A DNA stretch of 64,000 bases. Origin: Sarcocystis neurona (taxonomy: Eukaryota; Apicomplexa; Conoidasida; Eucoccidiorida; Sarcocystidae). Positions 35,324 to 47,393 of the stretch are shown here, piece by piece (positions within the stretch are counted from its first letter, which is position 1; every line of letters begins with the position of its first letter). The stretch is taken from positions 990,369 to 1,054,368 of the forward strand of contig KL647294.1 of NCBI GenBank assembly GCA_000727475.1, read 5' to 3'. Both the position numbers and the translations under genes were made by a program. The notes below the pieces were generated by a model that worked only from the letters and a program-made list of their open reading frames with translations, was not told the origin of the DNA and did not search any database.

Positions 35324-38300
35324 ATGGTAGTGTCACCAGATAACTCAGCGGCAGTGCCGTCCAATCCATCGGCAGCTGTTCCGAGGAGAAAACCGAAGAA
35401 GCGGGCTTTCAGAAGTGAAAATGGGGAGGAAGAGAAGGTTGTGAACCCAGGGACTTCAACCGTCGCGTTGAAGAAGAAGAAAACAACACCAACAGAAGGA
35501 ACTGAAGATGCATCTTCAGTTGTGAGATGTGACGAACAAAGGCCTGCCAACGCTTCTTGTTCAGATGTCCATACGTCGTCTTCAACATGCGCTTTATCCA
35601 CCGACGCGTCGTCCTCTAATTCCTCCTCTCCGGACGCTTCTTCTCTCGACTCCTCTACCTCTGACTCTTCCTCTTCATGCTCGGCTTCTGCTTCTTCTTC
35701 CTCGGCAGAAAAAAGTGGTGAAGACAGATCCACCGCAGCGACGAGCCAGAAAACAGGGGCAGGTAAGCGCGGGATCTACGTGTGATGGCATTTGCTGACA
35801 CCCACGCTGCCTTGTTACTTCTGCAGTAACACGTGTAACCGTTGATGTTATACGCAAATACGAACAAAGCAGGTTGACTGCCCCAAGAACATGCAGGTCG
35901 CTCCATTTTTCGTACAAGGAGATGCCCGGTGCCTCAGGAATGCCAATTATCTGTTGCATTTTCACTTCTGCGTACGCATGTGTCACTCCGCGTGAACCGC
36001 GCGTGTACATATATCTGTACATGAGTACGTATATGTCGCCTTGTGTCTTTGTCTCCATAAGGTAAATATGATTCACCAATACTCTACGTACGTAGGTGTT
36101 CGTGGTATTACGAATCAATACCTCCCTCGAGAAAGATAAATTTTTCCTGTCGCAGTGGAATCATCTCGCACTGCTCCACGCGTACGGTTCACTGGCGTAT
36201 ATCCCACGTGCGTCTGTGCGCGTCACTATGCATACGCGGGCGTGTACTTGCCCATATATATACATATGTATATATATACTCATATATATGTGTGAACATA
36301 TGTATATATATATATATATCTGTGTGTAAGTCGTAGGCCGGCGTAGCATGTCGACTGGTCGTCTGCTGCCTCATTGTGGGATGTGTTTTTCTGTGTCGGT
36401 GGAGGGAAGTAAATTTCGTGAAGAACTTCGTTCTGTCCGTTCTCTCGTGTGTGGAAAGGGGTGCACAGTGGCAGTGGCATTCGTACGTACACGTTCACTT
36501 GTGGGTGTGATGGTTTGGTTCATCCTACACCACCTCGTATTCGCGAAGGTCGTTTTGTTTCACTGCGCCGCGATGTTTACGTTCCTCACTTTATCATGTT
36601 CTTGTTCTGTATGAATTTACGCGTCCGCATCTCGTCATCTCCTCAATTTCTGCCCCGTGTGCGTTCCCCTTTCCTCGACGCCTCGTCCTTCTCCTTCTTC
36701 TCCTCTTCCATTCCCTGCCCACCGTCTTTCTATTTTTTCTTGTCGTCGTCTCCCAGTTCCCACGGTCTTGCGTTTCCGCTTCCCGCTGGCAAATCACGTT
36801 CGTCTTCTTTGGCTTCTCTGCCCACTGTTGTTCTTTCCTGTCCTGCCTTTCTTCTTTTTTCTCTCCCTCCCTTTCTGTCTTCTCTCTCCAGGCCTCACAG
36901 AGGGCTTCTTCAGCGACGTCACTTTTGCCGCGCTGGACATTTGTGATCCGCTGAAGAGGGCTCTTGGAGAGATGAATTTTACGAAGTTGACGGAAATTCA
37001 GGCCAAAGCCATCCCTCGATTGCTCGAGGGAAAGGATGTACTTGGTGCCGCAAAGACCGGTAACGCACCCTACATATACACGTACATCTCCAGAGGAGCG
37101 CAGGGAGACATATAGACAGAGAAGGAGAACTCTTCTATGTACGCCATATATATATATATGTATATAGGTGCTCTGTTTACGTGGGTCCTCCAGTTGACTC
37201 GTTCCTCGAAGTGTCGGCCCCTCCGCCCAGAAGAAGACTGACTTCCACACGCAGACAGCGAGGCGGTTTCCTGTGCTGGGGGAAGTGTAAACGTCACGAG
37301 TGAGCAGTGGCGTTTCATTTTTTCGTACCCAAGTGAATGACCAAATAAATTTCATCGTCATTTGCACGAGTGACGTCTGGGTGAATGTTCATGTGGATAG
37401 TTAACTCCGGCTTCCCGGAATACAAAATGTTCTGTACGTTTTTGAGCAGCTGTGAAGGAATTTTCCTGTAAAGGACTGAGGCTGTGTACGCTTGTACGTG
37501 CGTAGGCGTAGAGGCTTGCGTAGCGCGGTAGAAGAGGACACCTGCGTACGTGTATGTATATATGTGTGGATTTGTGTACGGATGCACCGGACCCAGGAAA
37601 TTTGTTTGTTCTGTATAGTATCTCTTTCGGGGGCCTGCTGTTCTTTTGCGCTACGTACGCAGATTTCTGTTGCTCTGCATCTGTGAATTACGTGTGTGTG
37701 CGGGACGACCGGTCCCACGTGCGTCCATTTCTCGTCTCTGGTTTCCGCGGTCCTTTTTCTTTTTCTTCTCTTGCTCGTGTTTCTTGCTGTTTGCTTTTCG
37801 CCTTTCGCCTCGTTTCCTGTTCTCTCTGCGTCGTCGTCCCCTCTCTGTCTCTTCAGAATTCTCCTAGTTCCTGTCTATTTTTCCGTTCTGTATATCGCTG
37901 TCTCCTTTTGTCTCACCAGTGAAATAATGTAGACAAGCCCTTTTTACTTGGTATTCCTCCGTGTGCGTACTCGACGCACGTGGCGCTCCACCAACTTTGT
38001 TGATTTCTCTGTCTCTCTGTCTCTCTGCCTCTGCTTCGACACATTGGTGCGCGTACACAAAGTCAATCGTGTGCTGCTCACCCGCACTGAGATGTTGCGC
38101 GGAGTGTATGTACACCGCAGCTCCGGGCAGTTCGACTCTGTTCTGCGACCTTTATCTCGCGTTCCGGTCGCCGCTTCTCTTGCCGCGGCCGCCTTTGCCT
38201 CCTTTCCGTCTTCGTCTTCATTCTTGCTGCGTAGTCTCTGTGTCTTGCTGTTCCTTTGTTGCGTCGGCGTCGGTTTGCTCTCTGTCGTGTTTCCTTCGGC

Positions 38301-41300
38301 TCTCCTGCTGATATCTTCCTCTCCTGCCTTCCTCATTCTCTGACTGGTCTTCAGGGTCGGGCAAAACGCTGGCATTCCTCATTCCTGCCATCGAGCTCCT
38401 GTACCAAGTGAAATTTCTACCTCGCAATGGCACGGGAGTGCTGGTGATATCTCCTACTCGAGAATTATCCTTGCAGATCTTTGACGTCGCAGCAGAACTG
38501 TGTAAATATCTGCCGCAGACGCTTGGACTTGTCATCGGAGGCGCCAACCGAAAGCAAGAGGCAGAGAAGTTGAAAAAAGGAGTGAATATTCTTGTTGCCA
38601 CTCCCGGCAGGCTGCTCGACCATATGCAGAATACCGCTGTAAGCAAAACGCTCGCAGGGAAAACCGCGTCGGGCGGGAAAATGTGGAAAAACGCACACAC
38701 CTCATGCGTCGCCTCGGTCACATCGGTCTTTCAACGGACACCTGAAGAATGCGCCGTCCAGATACGCATGTAGATGGTTTTCTTCCTGTAACTCTCCCTC
38801 TCTCTCTACATATATATATATATATGCGGAAACACGTACGCGGATTTTTCTCTACGTTTTCTTCTGTATTGTGCGTACGTGAAAATGCGGGTGTAGACGT
38901 AGACTCACGGACGTGGGCGTGTGTATAAACGTATACGCGTATATATGTGTTCTCGTAGGGATGGATGTAAATATTCTTAGGCAGGCACACATACATATAC
39001 ACATATATTTTTATGCATATATATGCAGGTGATTCTTCTTCTGTCCTGTGCCGTGTGTGTGCTCCTGCCGGTATTGCTGTCGATGCTGCCGTTTCGTGGG
39101 TGTCGCTTTTTTTGTGCGTTTTCGGCAGGGCTTCAGCTACACGAACGTGTTATCTTTGATAATTGACGAGGCGGACCGAATTTTGCAGATCGGCTTTGAA
39201 GAAGAAATGAACGCCATTCTCCAGCTTCTACCTCGCACTCGTCAAACCTGCCTTTTTTCTGCGACGCAAAATGCCAAAGTTGCCGACTTGGCCAGGCTTT
39301 CTTTGAAACATCCGGTTTTCGTCGAGGTACGGAAGATGAAAATCAAGAAAAAGTGTAGAAGCTCGCGCAGCAGTCCCGGTCACTGCTGCTGTTGTCGCGA
39401 CTGGCCCTGTCATCTTTGCGGTGCAAAGGAGTCCCTTCCCTCAGTTGTTTCCAACGCTTTCCCTTATTCGTTGAAGTTGCACAAGTATGCTCGAGAAAGA
39501 AAAGGTAGAAGATGCATCGCGTAAAAATGAAAGAGACAGGAAGTACGATTAGTCTGATTCGCGCATGCATGTGGTGTTGTAAATACGAGGGGACAGAGAA
39601 GTCTTGTCTGTGGGATAGGAAGAGAGAACACTTTTTTTCTCTTCCGGCTTACTGAAGGAGGAAGAGTTACATGAGAAAGCGTGTCTTTCATCTACGTGCA
39701 ATTACTCTTCGTCTTCTTCCGCTTCGCCCTTCGCTATTCCTCTGTCATCTTTTTCGCCTGTACTGTTTTTCCCGTGATGTTCTTCTCAGCATTTCTGGGC
39801 GTCTTACTCGTGTTCCTCCTTTCTTGTTCTTCCTCTGTCTGTTTTGTTTCGTTTCAAGTTGGTTTTCCCCTTCCCTGTTCATGTACTCTACGTCGACCGG
39901 CCCTTTCGCTTTGTGTCGTCTTCTACTTCCTCCGGTTTCTCCGGTTCTCTTTCTCGACCCTTCCTCCTTCTTCGACTTTCTTCGACGTTCGCGGTCTTCC
40001 GCTTTTTCCTTTCGTGTTCTACGTGTTCCTCTTCATTTTTGTCTTCCCCTTCTTTTTCGCCTCCCTCGCTTCCTTTCTCGTCTTTCTCTTCCTGCTTGTC
40101 TCCGTCTTACTCCCTATTTTTGGTGATTCTTTCTCTTCGCTGTCTTTTTCGTTCTCCCTTCTTGCGTCTTCTGACGCCAACCAGGTGAAGGACGCAGTGG
40201 CAACAGTGCGAGGCGTCGAGCAAGGCTACGTCATTTGCCCTCCGGAACAGCGCTTCTTGCTGCTGTACACGTTTTTGAAGAAGAACCGAGAAAAAAAAGT
40301 CATGGTGTTCTTCAGCAGCTGCATGTCCGTACGTTTTCACGACGAACTTTTCAATTACATCGACCTCCCCGTCACGTCAATTCACGGGAAGAAGAAGCAG
40401 ACGGCTCGTATGAGTGTCTACTACGATTTCTGCAACGCCAAGGTACCTCCGTTTTCATTGCTCTACTGCAGCAACCGCAGGCCTGCTCTGCTACTGCGGG
40501 TGCGAAACGTTTCCTCCTCCTGCACGTTTCTGCTGTTCTGGGTTGCCACCATCCCGCGGCTGCTCTGCTGCTGCTGCTGCTGCACTCCTTTTTCTTCTTC
40601 TGCACTTCTGCTGTTCTGGACTGCTGTCTCGCGGCTGCTCCGTTGCTGCTGCTGCAGTTTCATTCCTCCTTCTGCACTTTTTCTGCTGTTGTGGACTGCC
40701 GTGTCGCGCCTCCTCTGTTGCTGCAGTGCTGCAGTGCGTCCCCTCCTTCTGCTGCTCTTACGGGTTGCGGTCTCTTGGCCGCCCTGTTGCGTAAACTGCT
40801 CTGCCTGCCGTCGTCTGTCTTTTACACGCTTTTTACGTCGGGTTGTATGCACCAAGATGCATCGGGGTCTCTGGAAAGCCCCCGGCAAATAATGATCTAC
40901 ACAGACGCGGTTGCACTTTGACGTATTATATAAAATATATATATACACACATTACGTACGTATGCTTACGCACGTATATTCGTCTGTGCGTAGATGCGTA
41001 GAAGATGGGGGGTACTCAGGCGTGTTCCTTTTGTGTACAGTTGCGCTCAGCATATGCATTTTTCGTCACTTCACCGTATGTACGCACATGCGCTGCTTTC
41101 GAATCTCCATCTCTCTCCTTTTCTCGCTGTATATAATATTTCGGTAATATTTCCTTGTTCGTGTCTGCACATGAATATGTATACAGGCATACGTGTGTAC
41201 GTGAAAATAAACGTTTGTGTACATGCCACGAACGCGTGTTATACACAACCTCTATGCCTTCCCAATACGTAAGATCGCGGTGCCGGTTCGAAGTGTCATA

Positions 41301-44196
41301 TATCGTCGTGTTCCCGAGTTTCTGTGATGCACGCAGAGCGGCGTGTTGCTCTGTACGGACGTCGCAGCACGGGGTCTCGACATTCCGAAGGTAAGCTTTT
41401 TTTTTTCCACCTGCGTCGCCCAACACGTCTGTGTATATCTTCGTTTGTTATGAATTGCAAGCCACATATGTGCGTTCGTATGTAAGTTTTACGCTCTGAC
41501 GTGTACATACGTGTGAGTATGTTACTGATAATATACACCAAGTAGTGGACACTCGTAATGACACACACACGTAGTTTCTGCTCAGAGCAAATGTCCAGCG
41601 CCATTCCCCGGCTGTGGTCTGTAGCCGACAATCTCCCTTCGTTTCTTTGTTTTGTCTTTCTCTCTGTGTGCGCTGCTCCCTGTCTATCTGCATACATGTA
41701 GTATATGCATCTCTACGTGCGAACCCTTTTTTTTTCTCCCGGCGGTGGGTGGTGTAGGTTTGATGAAAAGTTGGCAAATTTGTCTGCTTTAGACGAGTTC
41801 CTCTCTAACCCTATCGAAATCTGTGTATTCCTATTTCAGAAGTAGATACGACTGTCTGCGTGTAGAGACGACACGTGAGTGTATCTATCATAAACACAGA
41901 TACATTTGTGTACATATGTCTCCCTATGTGTACGACCTGCGTATACCGGTTTTCCCTGGCATTCGCGCAGTTCGGATATTACACGGGAGTGACGTCCCGG
42001 CCAGAGGTGATTGCTCTGCTAGATACACGTGTATACGCATATCTCTGTCTTACATGTGTGTACACACAGGAATCTTCTTGAGCTAGTCGGCGGCGTGCTC
42101 TTGTTCTCGTTCTCTGAGGCAAGTGTAGAGTAGCAGAGGGCTTGAATATACTACACACGCACGGCCTGCCCGTGTCGAATATTATTGTACCTGTATGAAT
42201 GTTTCTCACATATGCAGTATATCCCCGTGTCTTTCTATCTATCCATTCATCGTATATCTACATATGTAGATACATCCGTCTGTTTATGTGTACAAAAGTG
42301 TATGTGTGTCTGTCTTTCTTTCACCACTCACGCGCACCTGAAAGCCCACTCCTTTTGGGCTGTGCCATGTCATTTTTCTCTCGTTCGCTTTGTGACGTCG
42401 TGGACTGGAGAGGACATGAGGACGCGTGTAACAAACTTCTTACGTGCAGACGAGCTCCTCTTGTTCTGCCTGCTGTTGTACGTCCTTTCTGTGCGTCGCC
42501 GCAAAAGTTGTGTACCGGCCTGCCAGTCCTGATGTTAGTACGTCTGCCGGTTTAGCATCTCTTTCTCGTGTGTGTCTCTGTCTTTTTGCAGGTGGACTGG
42601 ATCGTACAGTACGACCCGCCTGATGATCCGAAAGAGTATATTCATCGTGTGGGGCGCACGGCGCGAGGCGCAGGCGGCACAGGAAAAGCCCTCTTGTTTC
42701 TCATGGCAGAAGAAGTGGGATTTCTCCGGTATTTGAAGCAGGCAGGGGTCCCTTTGAATGAGTATACCTTCCCACCGTCCAAAATCGCAAACGTGCAGAC
42801 GCAGCTCGAGAGGCTCATCGAGAAAAATTATTATCTCCACAAGTCTTCCCGGGATGCTTACCGATCCTACCTCCATGTACGTCACACACACGAAGCAGGG
42901 CTCTGCTTTTCTGCCGCTCTCTCTTCCGTTATCGGTTGGTGGCGATGGATGTACAACTGTCTCTATCTGTCAACGTACCCGTGTCTGTTTATTTAGAGGA
43001 ATACGTTGGTGTGACCGTGTTCGTGACTAAAGATCTCTCTTTCTGTATTTGTATATATATATATGTTGTATATACGTATGTGGACAACGCAGGCGAGAGC
43101 TCCAGGCGTGTATGACGAGAAAGATAGTTCACTTTGTGCAGTTACAGGCATATATATCTGTGCATATGTGATCATATACACACATATAGATGGGTGTATT
43201 TATATCAGGAAGGTCACGCCGTGTACATATGAAGACGCACACAAAAAAAGCTTTGGCGATGGGTCAGTATTACACGTCGTGCCCTTGTGAGTTTGCTATT
43301 CTACTGCACACGCGTTTCTACTGCCGTCGTGAACGGGGTTTTGTGTGTGGCGCCAACATTCGACTTCGAAGCGCACACCTTTCACAAAACAGTGTGCGTC
43401 TTCGCTTTGACAAATCTGTCAGTGAAGCGCACGGATATAGCCAGGTCTCGTCAGTGAAAATGAGAACAAGAACCATGCTAAGATCCATCTACTTTTGTCT
43501 CGACCGACAAACATGCAATGCTGTCGCTTTTGTGTAGTGTTGCTAGTCCTGTCCGGTTTAGGAGTGGACCTGCTTTGGTACATTGTTGCGCTTTTAAGTG
43601 AAAAAGGCGCCTTTCTGCGGATCTTTGGTGCTGCATCCGCCGTTGCCGAGGCATTCCTGCCACCGTTGCTCTTGCCGATACGAACTGTGGGCCTCCCGTA
43701 TCCGCGGCATTTGCTGCTTCAGCTGCGCATTCACAAGTCTGCGGTGTTCTGTTTTCTTTACACCTGTTGTGTCAGCGCTGCTTCTTTTTTGCCGCCCTGT
43801 CTCGTCTTCACGTGACGACAGTGGGCCTCTTGTGCCGCCATTAACTACTCCTTGGTCGCCTTTCTTCCGAAAAATTGCACTTTCATATTATTGGTGTTCA
43901 TCGTAGGCTTTCCCTCGCCAGTTTGCTTGTTTCCATTTGGTGTGCTGGCGCTGCTGCTGCTGTTCCATCCACAGGCGTACGCGTCCCACACACTGAAAGA
44001 TATCTTCAATGTTCATGCGCTAGATCTGCAACGCGTCGCACGCGCCTTCGGATTTGCTGTTCCTCCTCGTGTGGAACTCAATCTAAAAGCGAACACCAGC
44101 CGGAGAAAAATTGACAAAAAAGTGAAAGCGTACGCTGCTGCCTCCGGCCACCGATTCTCTGCTTCCAACCCCTACGGTAAGTACAAACACGGGTAG
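35324..44196 (+). CDS. HAS1: DEAD-box RNA helicase HAS1/DDX18 (8 exons)
   Basis: Exons: 35324-35762, 36892-37059, 38355-38638, 39129-39326, 40185-40442, 41337-41390, 42592-42876, 43975-44196; they join in phase to 635 residues. Residues 1-146 are charged and Ser/Asp-rich. The core follows: [11 protein letters not shown] (152-162), AAKTGSGKT (199-207), PTREL (236-240), TPGR (285-288), DEAD (310-313), SAT (341-343), [20 protein letters not shown] (exon 6) and HRVGRTAR (485-492). After it comes the family C-terminal domain ([10 protein letters not shown], then FNVHALDL and AFGFAVPP). HAS1 works in the nucleolus on 60S and 40S precursor assembly. The ATG at 35324 (TCAAAATGG context) is preferred over upstream frame sequence, which lacks charge and resembles leader DNA. 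A strong GTAAGT near the end (44177) could splice to an unseen exon instead of the read-through ending YKHG. Confidence 0.92.
36230..36330. repeat. TA/GTATAT tract in HAS1 intron 1
   Basis: Runs of TATATATACATATGTATATATATAC type lie in the first intron (35763-36891), whose 3' half is a long pyrimidine-rich stretch (36600-36890) leading to the acceptor of exon 2. Similar short TA tracts occur at about 37145-37165, 38805-38825 and 40925-40945 in later introns. Confidence 0.6.
39660..40180 (+). other. Extended polypyrimidine tract before HAS1 exon 5
   Basis: About 500 bases are strongly C/T-rich (TTCTTTTTC, CCTCTTCATT types) and run up to the acceptor CCAACCAG at 40178-40184. No stop interrupts the exon frame here, so the exon appears to extend back through Phe/Leu/Ser-rich translation. 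Comparison with the family shows that exon 5 starts at 40185. Confidence 0.6.
40490..40800. repeat. CTG triplet patch in HAS1 intron 5
   Basis: Imperfect repeats of a GCTGCTGCTGCTG / TTCTGCTGTTCTGGACTGC unit, about 60-70 bases long, occur near 40535, 40605 and 40680. They lie just after the exon 5 donor (40443) and resemble the CTG blocks around the DOZI-like gene. Confidence 0.6.
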
Positions 44197-47100
44197 GCTG
44201 TAGCAGTCAGCTACAGCAACAGGCATACTTGATATACATCTGGTAACAGCACGTCAAGAGTACGGTGGTACGCAAGGGCGGCAGTAGTACGAGGACCGTC
44301 TTATTAAAAAGGCATTCCTTATTATGTCCAAGCAATCTGGCGAGGCCTATCGTCCTAAGTATCTTTTTCTTCATGTGGATCCTATAGTGTGTCTGTACAC
44401 TGGTTTGCGATTTCTCCGTTTTTGTCTACCAGGTCAGATATACATATATATACATATATATATACGCTGGTCTGCGATTTTTCCGTCTGTGTCTACCAGG
44501 TCAGATATACATATATATATATATATACGTATGTGCGGATGCCTTCGTTTTTTACCATTGTGTTTACAGTAGAGCTCTCGTGTGTCAGTACAGCCGTGTT
44601 GGTCTTGCAGACACGAGCGTCTTCCGTATCAGGAAGTCGTTGTGGATGTATCGGTACGCCAAACCCGACAATAATGTATTTCCCCTTTCCACGGCAGTGT
44701 CACGGAGCAGGACGTCGTAGCAAAAGTTCACAGTCTCTTCTCCGCACGTCTGCTTTGCCAGTCTATAGTCGTAGTACTCTCCTCCTTTTGGAGAAGCGGA
44801 CTTAGGAAGCTGGGCAGTGGTGGAGTGTGGTCGAGACGAATAGTACTACTACCACTACGCAGAGTTTTCGCCAGATTTTTGATGGAAGGAGAGAGTGAGA
44901 GAGCAGCACTTTATTCTTGGATACTGACTCGTGTAGTGCAATGAACTACGACCGCTATTCGGAAGAGCGACGGTGACGAGGACAGGATTTTATTTGCGCG
45001 CACTTTGTTGCGACAGGCAGAGGCCCGCGGCGGTTCACGGTCCGGAGCCAATGTCGTGGGGGACAGTGGTGATAATCAGGACGGTGGTATCAAGAAAACG
45101 ACACAGCCTGGTTGTAACGGTGATGAAAACGTAAACTGTCCATCTTCACCTATATATATGTATATATATGTATGTCCCTACGAATTAGTCTGTTGTTCTG
45201 CATACGTCCGCGTATGCATTGTTTTGTTTAATATATATTTTGTAACGAGTGACTGTAAAAGTAAGAGTCCATTACCGTGTGCACGTTACCTGTTTGATGA
45301 CAGCAGCATAAGAAGCACATACACGTGTATGTCTACGTATCGCATCAACGCGTCCGTGGGACGGGGAGTGTCAAATGGGACGCTATCACAATAGAAGTCA
45401 CGCACAAGCTCCAGATTCATTCTCGTTGATTTTTAGTGACTATAGCTCGGTGGTCCGCATATGGACGTCGCGAGTAATGCGGAGACGGGAGCAGATGACA
45501 CGTGTGCCCGGCGTGCTGTCGAGTACTGTTATACTTGCAAAAGCGTGCGCTGGGAGGTTACAGAGGCGTGTCTTTGGTGTTGATAAGGTGGTAGTGCTGG
45601 AAGGTTCAGTAGTGTTGGCTACTATGCGGTGACGCACAACATATCATGATGGCGTGCAAGTAGAGAGGCCTGTTTCTTGTGCACGCGTAAGTATGTTTGC
45701 ATACATGTACGTATACCTCTGGGTTTCTGTTTACAACTCTATAAAAGTCACCGCGAGATTGACTACTGTGCACGATTGTTGCGACGGTGGAACAAAAACA
45801 GCAGTCAACAGGCGTTGCTGTGCCAAGTGTTGATCGGGATTAGGGCAGTAGCAGGCAAGTGCAAGGAGAGCCCGATATACATTCTGACATTAGCAGGGGG
45901 AGTAGTGGTGAGCCGGGAGATATCTTGATTTGTTTGTATTGTGCGAAATGCGTGCGTGTGAATCCAGGGAAGCGGGATCCGAATGACAGACGGCAGTTTT
46001 CGCGTTAGCCTTGGCAGTAAACGGACCGCGCAGGTGTCGCGGCAGGAGCAGCAGGCGCATGGAAAGGAAGATGCCAACCGCACTTTTTACAGTCTTCATG
46101 TCAAGACTCTTTTTACAGCGTTTTAATCTCATCTCTCCCTCGCGGCTAATGTGTGCATTGTCTGTGCATGTATGTACTTATGTGTTTGCTTAAGAATAGG
46201 TGAGTCCGACTGCAGACGAACGAAGAAGCAAAACTGTTCGCTGCTTTAGTGGGGCAGCAGCACGATAACTCCGCTGCTTCAGAATGCACCAGCAGTATGC
46301 AAGCGGGCAAGAACGGCAACAACAGCAGTAAACGTGTGCAGCCTGGTGTTGGTAACAGCAGCACGAATACCAGTGTTATCTTGGAGTGCGGCAGCAAAAT
46401 CCGGCTTCTTCAGTGACGGGAGCAGCCTGTGCCGTTCTTCACAGCAACAACGGCGCTTCAATGTGCTTGGAGTGCGACAATGGGTGCGCCGTGCCATTTC
46501 TTGGACGGCTCAGGACAGTTGCAGGAACGTGGGTGCAGGAATAGTGATGAATTGTGGCAGGATAGAAATATACACATATCTTAGCAACGCTGTGTTGTCA
46601 CGAGAGTTGAAGCTCTCGGAGGTGCAGGAGGGTTAAGGCTACAAAGATAGATCTGGTGGCTGGTGCCCGTTTTTTTTATTTGGCGAAGAAGTTTGAACAA
46701 TGAGAGTGAATTGCTTTGTTACGAAGAAGAAATGTAATTGAAATTACCAATACAGGTGTTGTACGAGCGTGCTTCATCTCGTTTTTGAATCGAACACCAG
46801 GGAGCGTGAACCGTCTTCACACGCGCTAGAGAAGCGTCGAAAATTTTTGTTTGGTGGGAACGATTTTCTCACATATAAGGAAACTGCAAACGATGAAGGT
46901 TCTCCTGCAGCCGCGTTGTGAACAAACCGACCGGCTCTACCAAGGATCTTTTCCACCACGTCTTCGTGCGCATCGCCACACTGGCTCCCTGCTGTGGTTT
47001 TTCTCTCGACAAACGGTACACCTTTGGATTCGGCCAAAATCAACGATACCGCACTTTGTGTCACGTAGTACACATGTGCAGGTGAAGTTAACACCTGTTA

Positions 47101-47393
47101 ACCCTGCATTCGCGATACACTCTTGCTGGCGTATTACTGCCTGCCTCAGGTAGAACAACGTGGCTGAAGTCTATTACGCAAAGCCAGTAATGCGCTCTCT
47201 CGCTTCTACTTCGTCTTTTTTTGTCACTATTCTTGCACGTCATACTATCTACGATGAACTTTTATCAGCCGCATTCTACGGTGAAGTTTTGTGAGCCGCA
47301 TTCATTGCCGTTGTAGGGCTGTATAATTACCGTGTTAGAACGTTGTAACTTAGCACAGATCACATTCAAAAAAGCAGAAGAGAGATGAGTAGT
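44197..47393. other. Intergenic region between convergent HAS1 and CFAP45 genes
   Basis: The two genes point toward each other, so this DNA should hold both 3' ends. A plus frame at about 44944-45130 reads as a hydrophilic Asp/Gly-rich peptide and could be an unassigned exon, but it lacks a good acceptor. Plus frames at 45375-45632 and 45677-45928 are weaker. CAG-containing DNA returns briefly at 46250-46420. No RNA gene is recognised. Confidence 0.4.
44401..44530 (+). repeat. 67-base tandem duplication with TA tails
   Basis: A unit reading TGGTTTGCGATTTCTCCG, then TTTGTCTACCAGGTCAGATATACATATATA, starts at 44401. It recurs 67 bases later at 44468 with a few substitutions, and each copy ends in a TA run. 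It lies about 200 bases after the HAS1 stop codon. Confidence 0.75.

Noticed and set aside
39681..40892. 403-codon open frame on the plus strand
   Set aside because: Only 40185-40442 is coding (HAS1 exon 5). The rest is a polypyrimidine tract and a CTG-rich intron that happen to lack stops in this frame.
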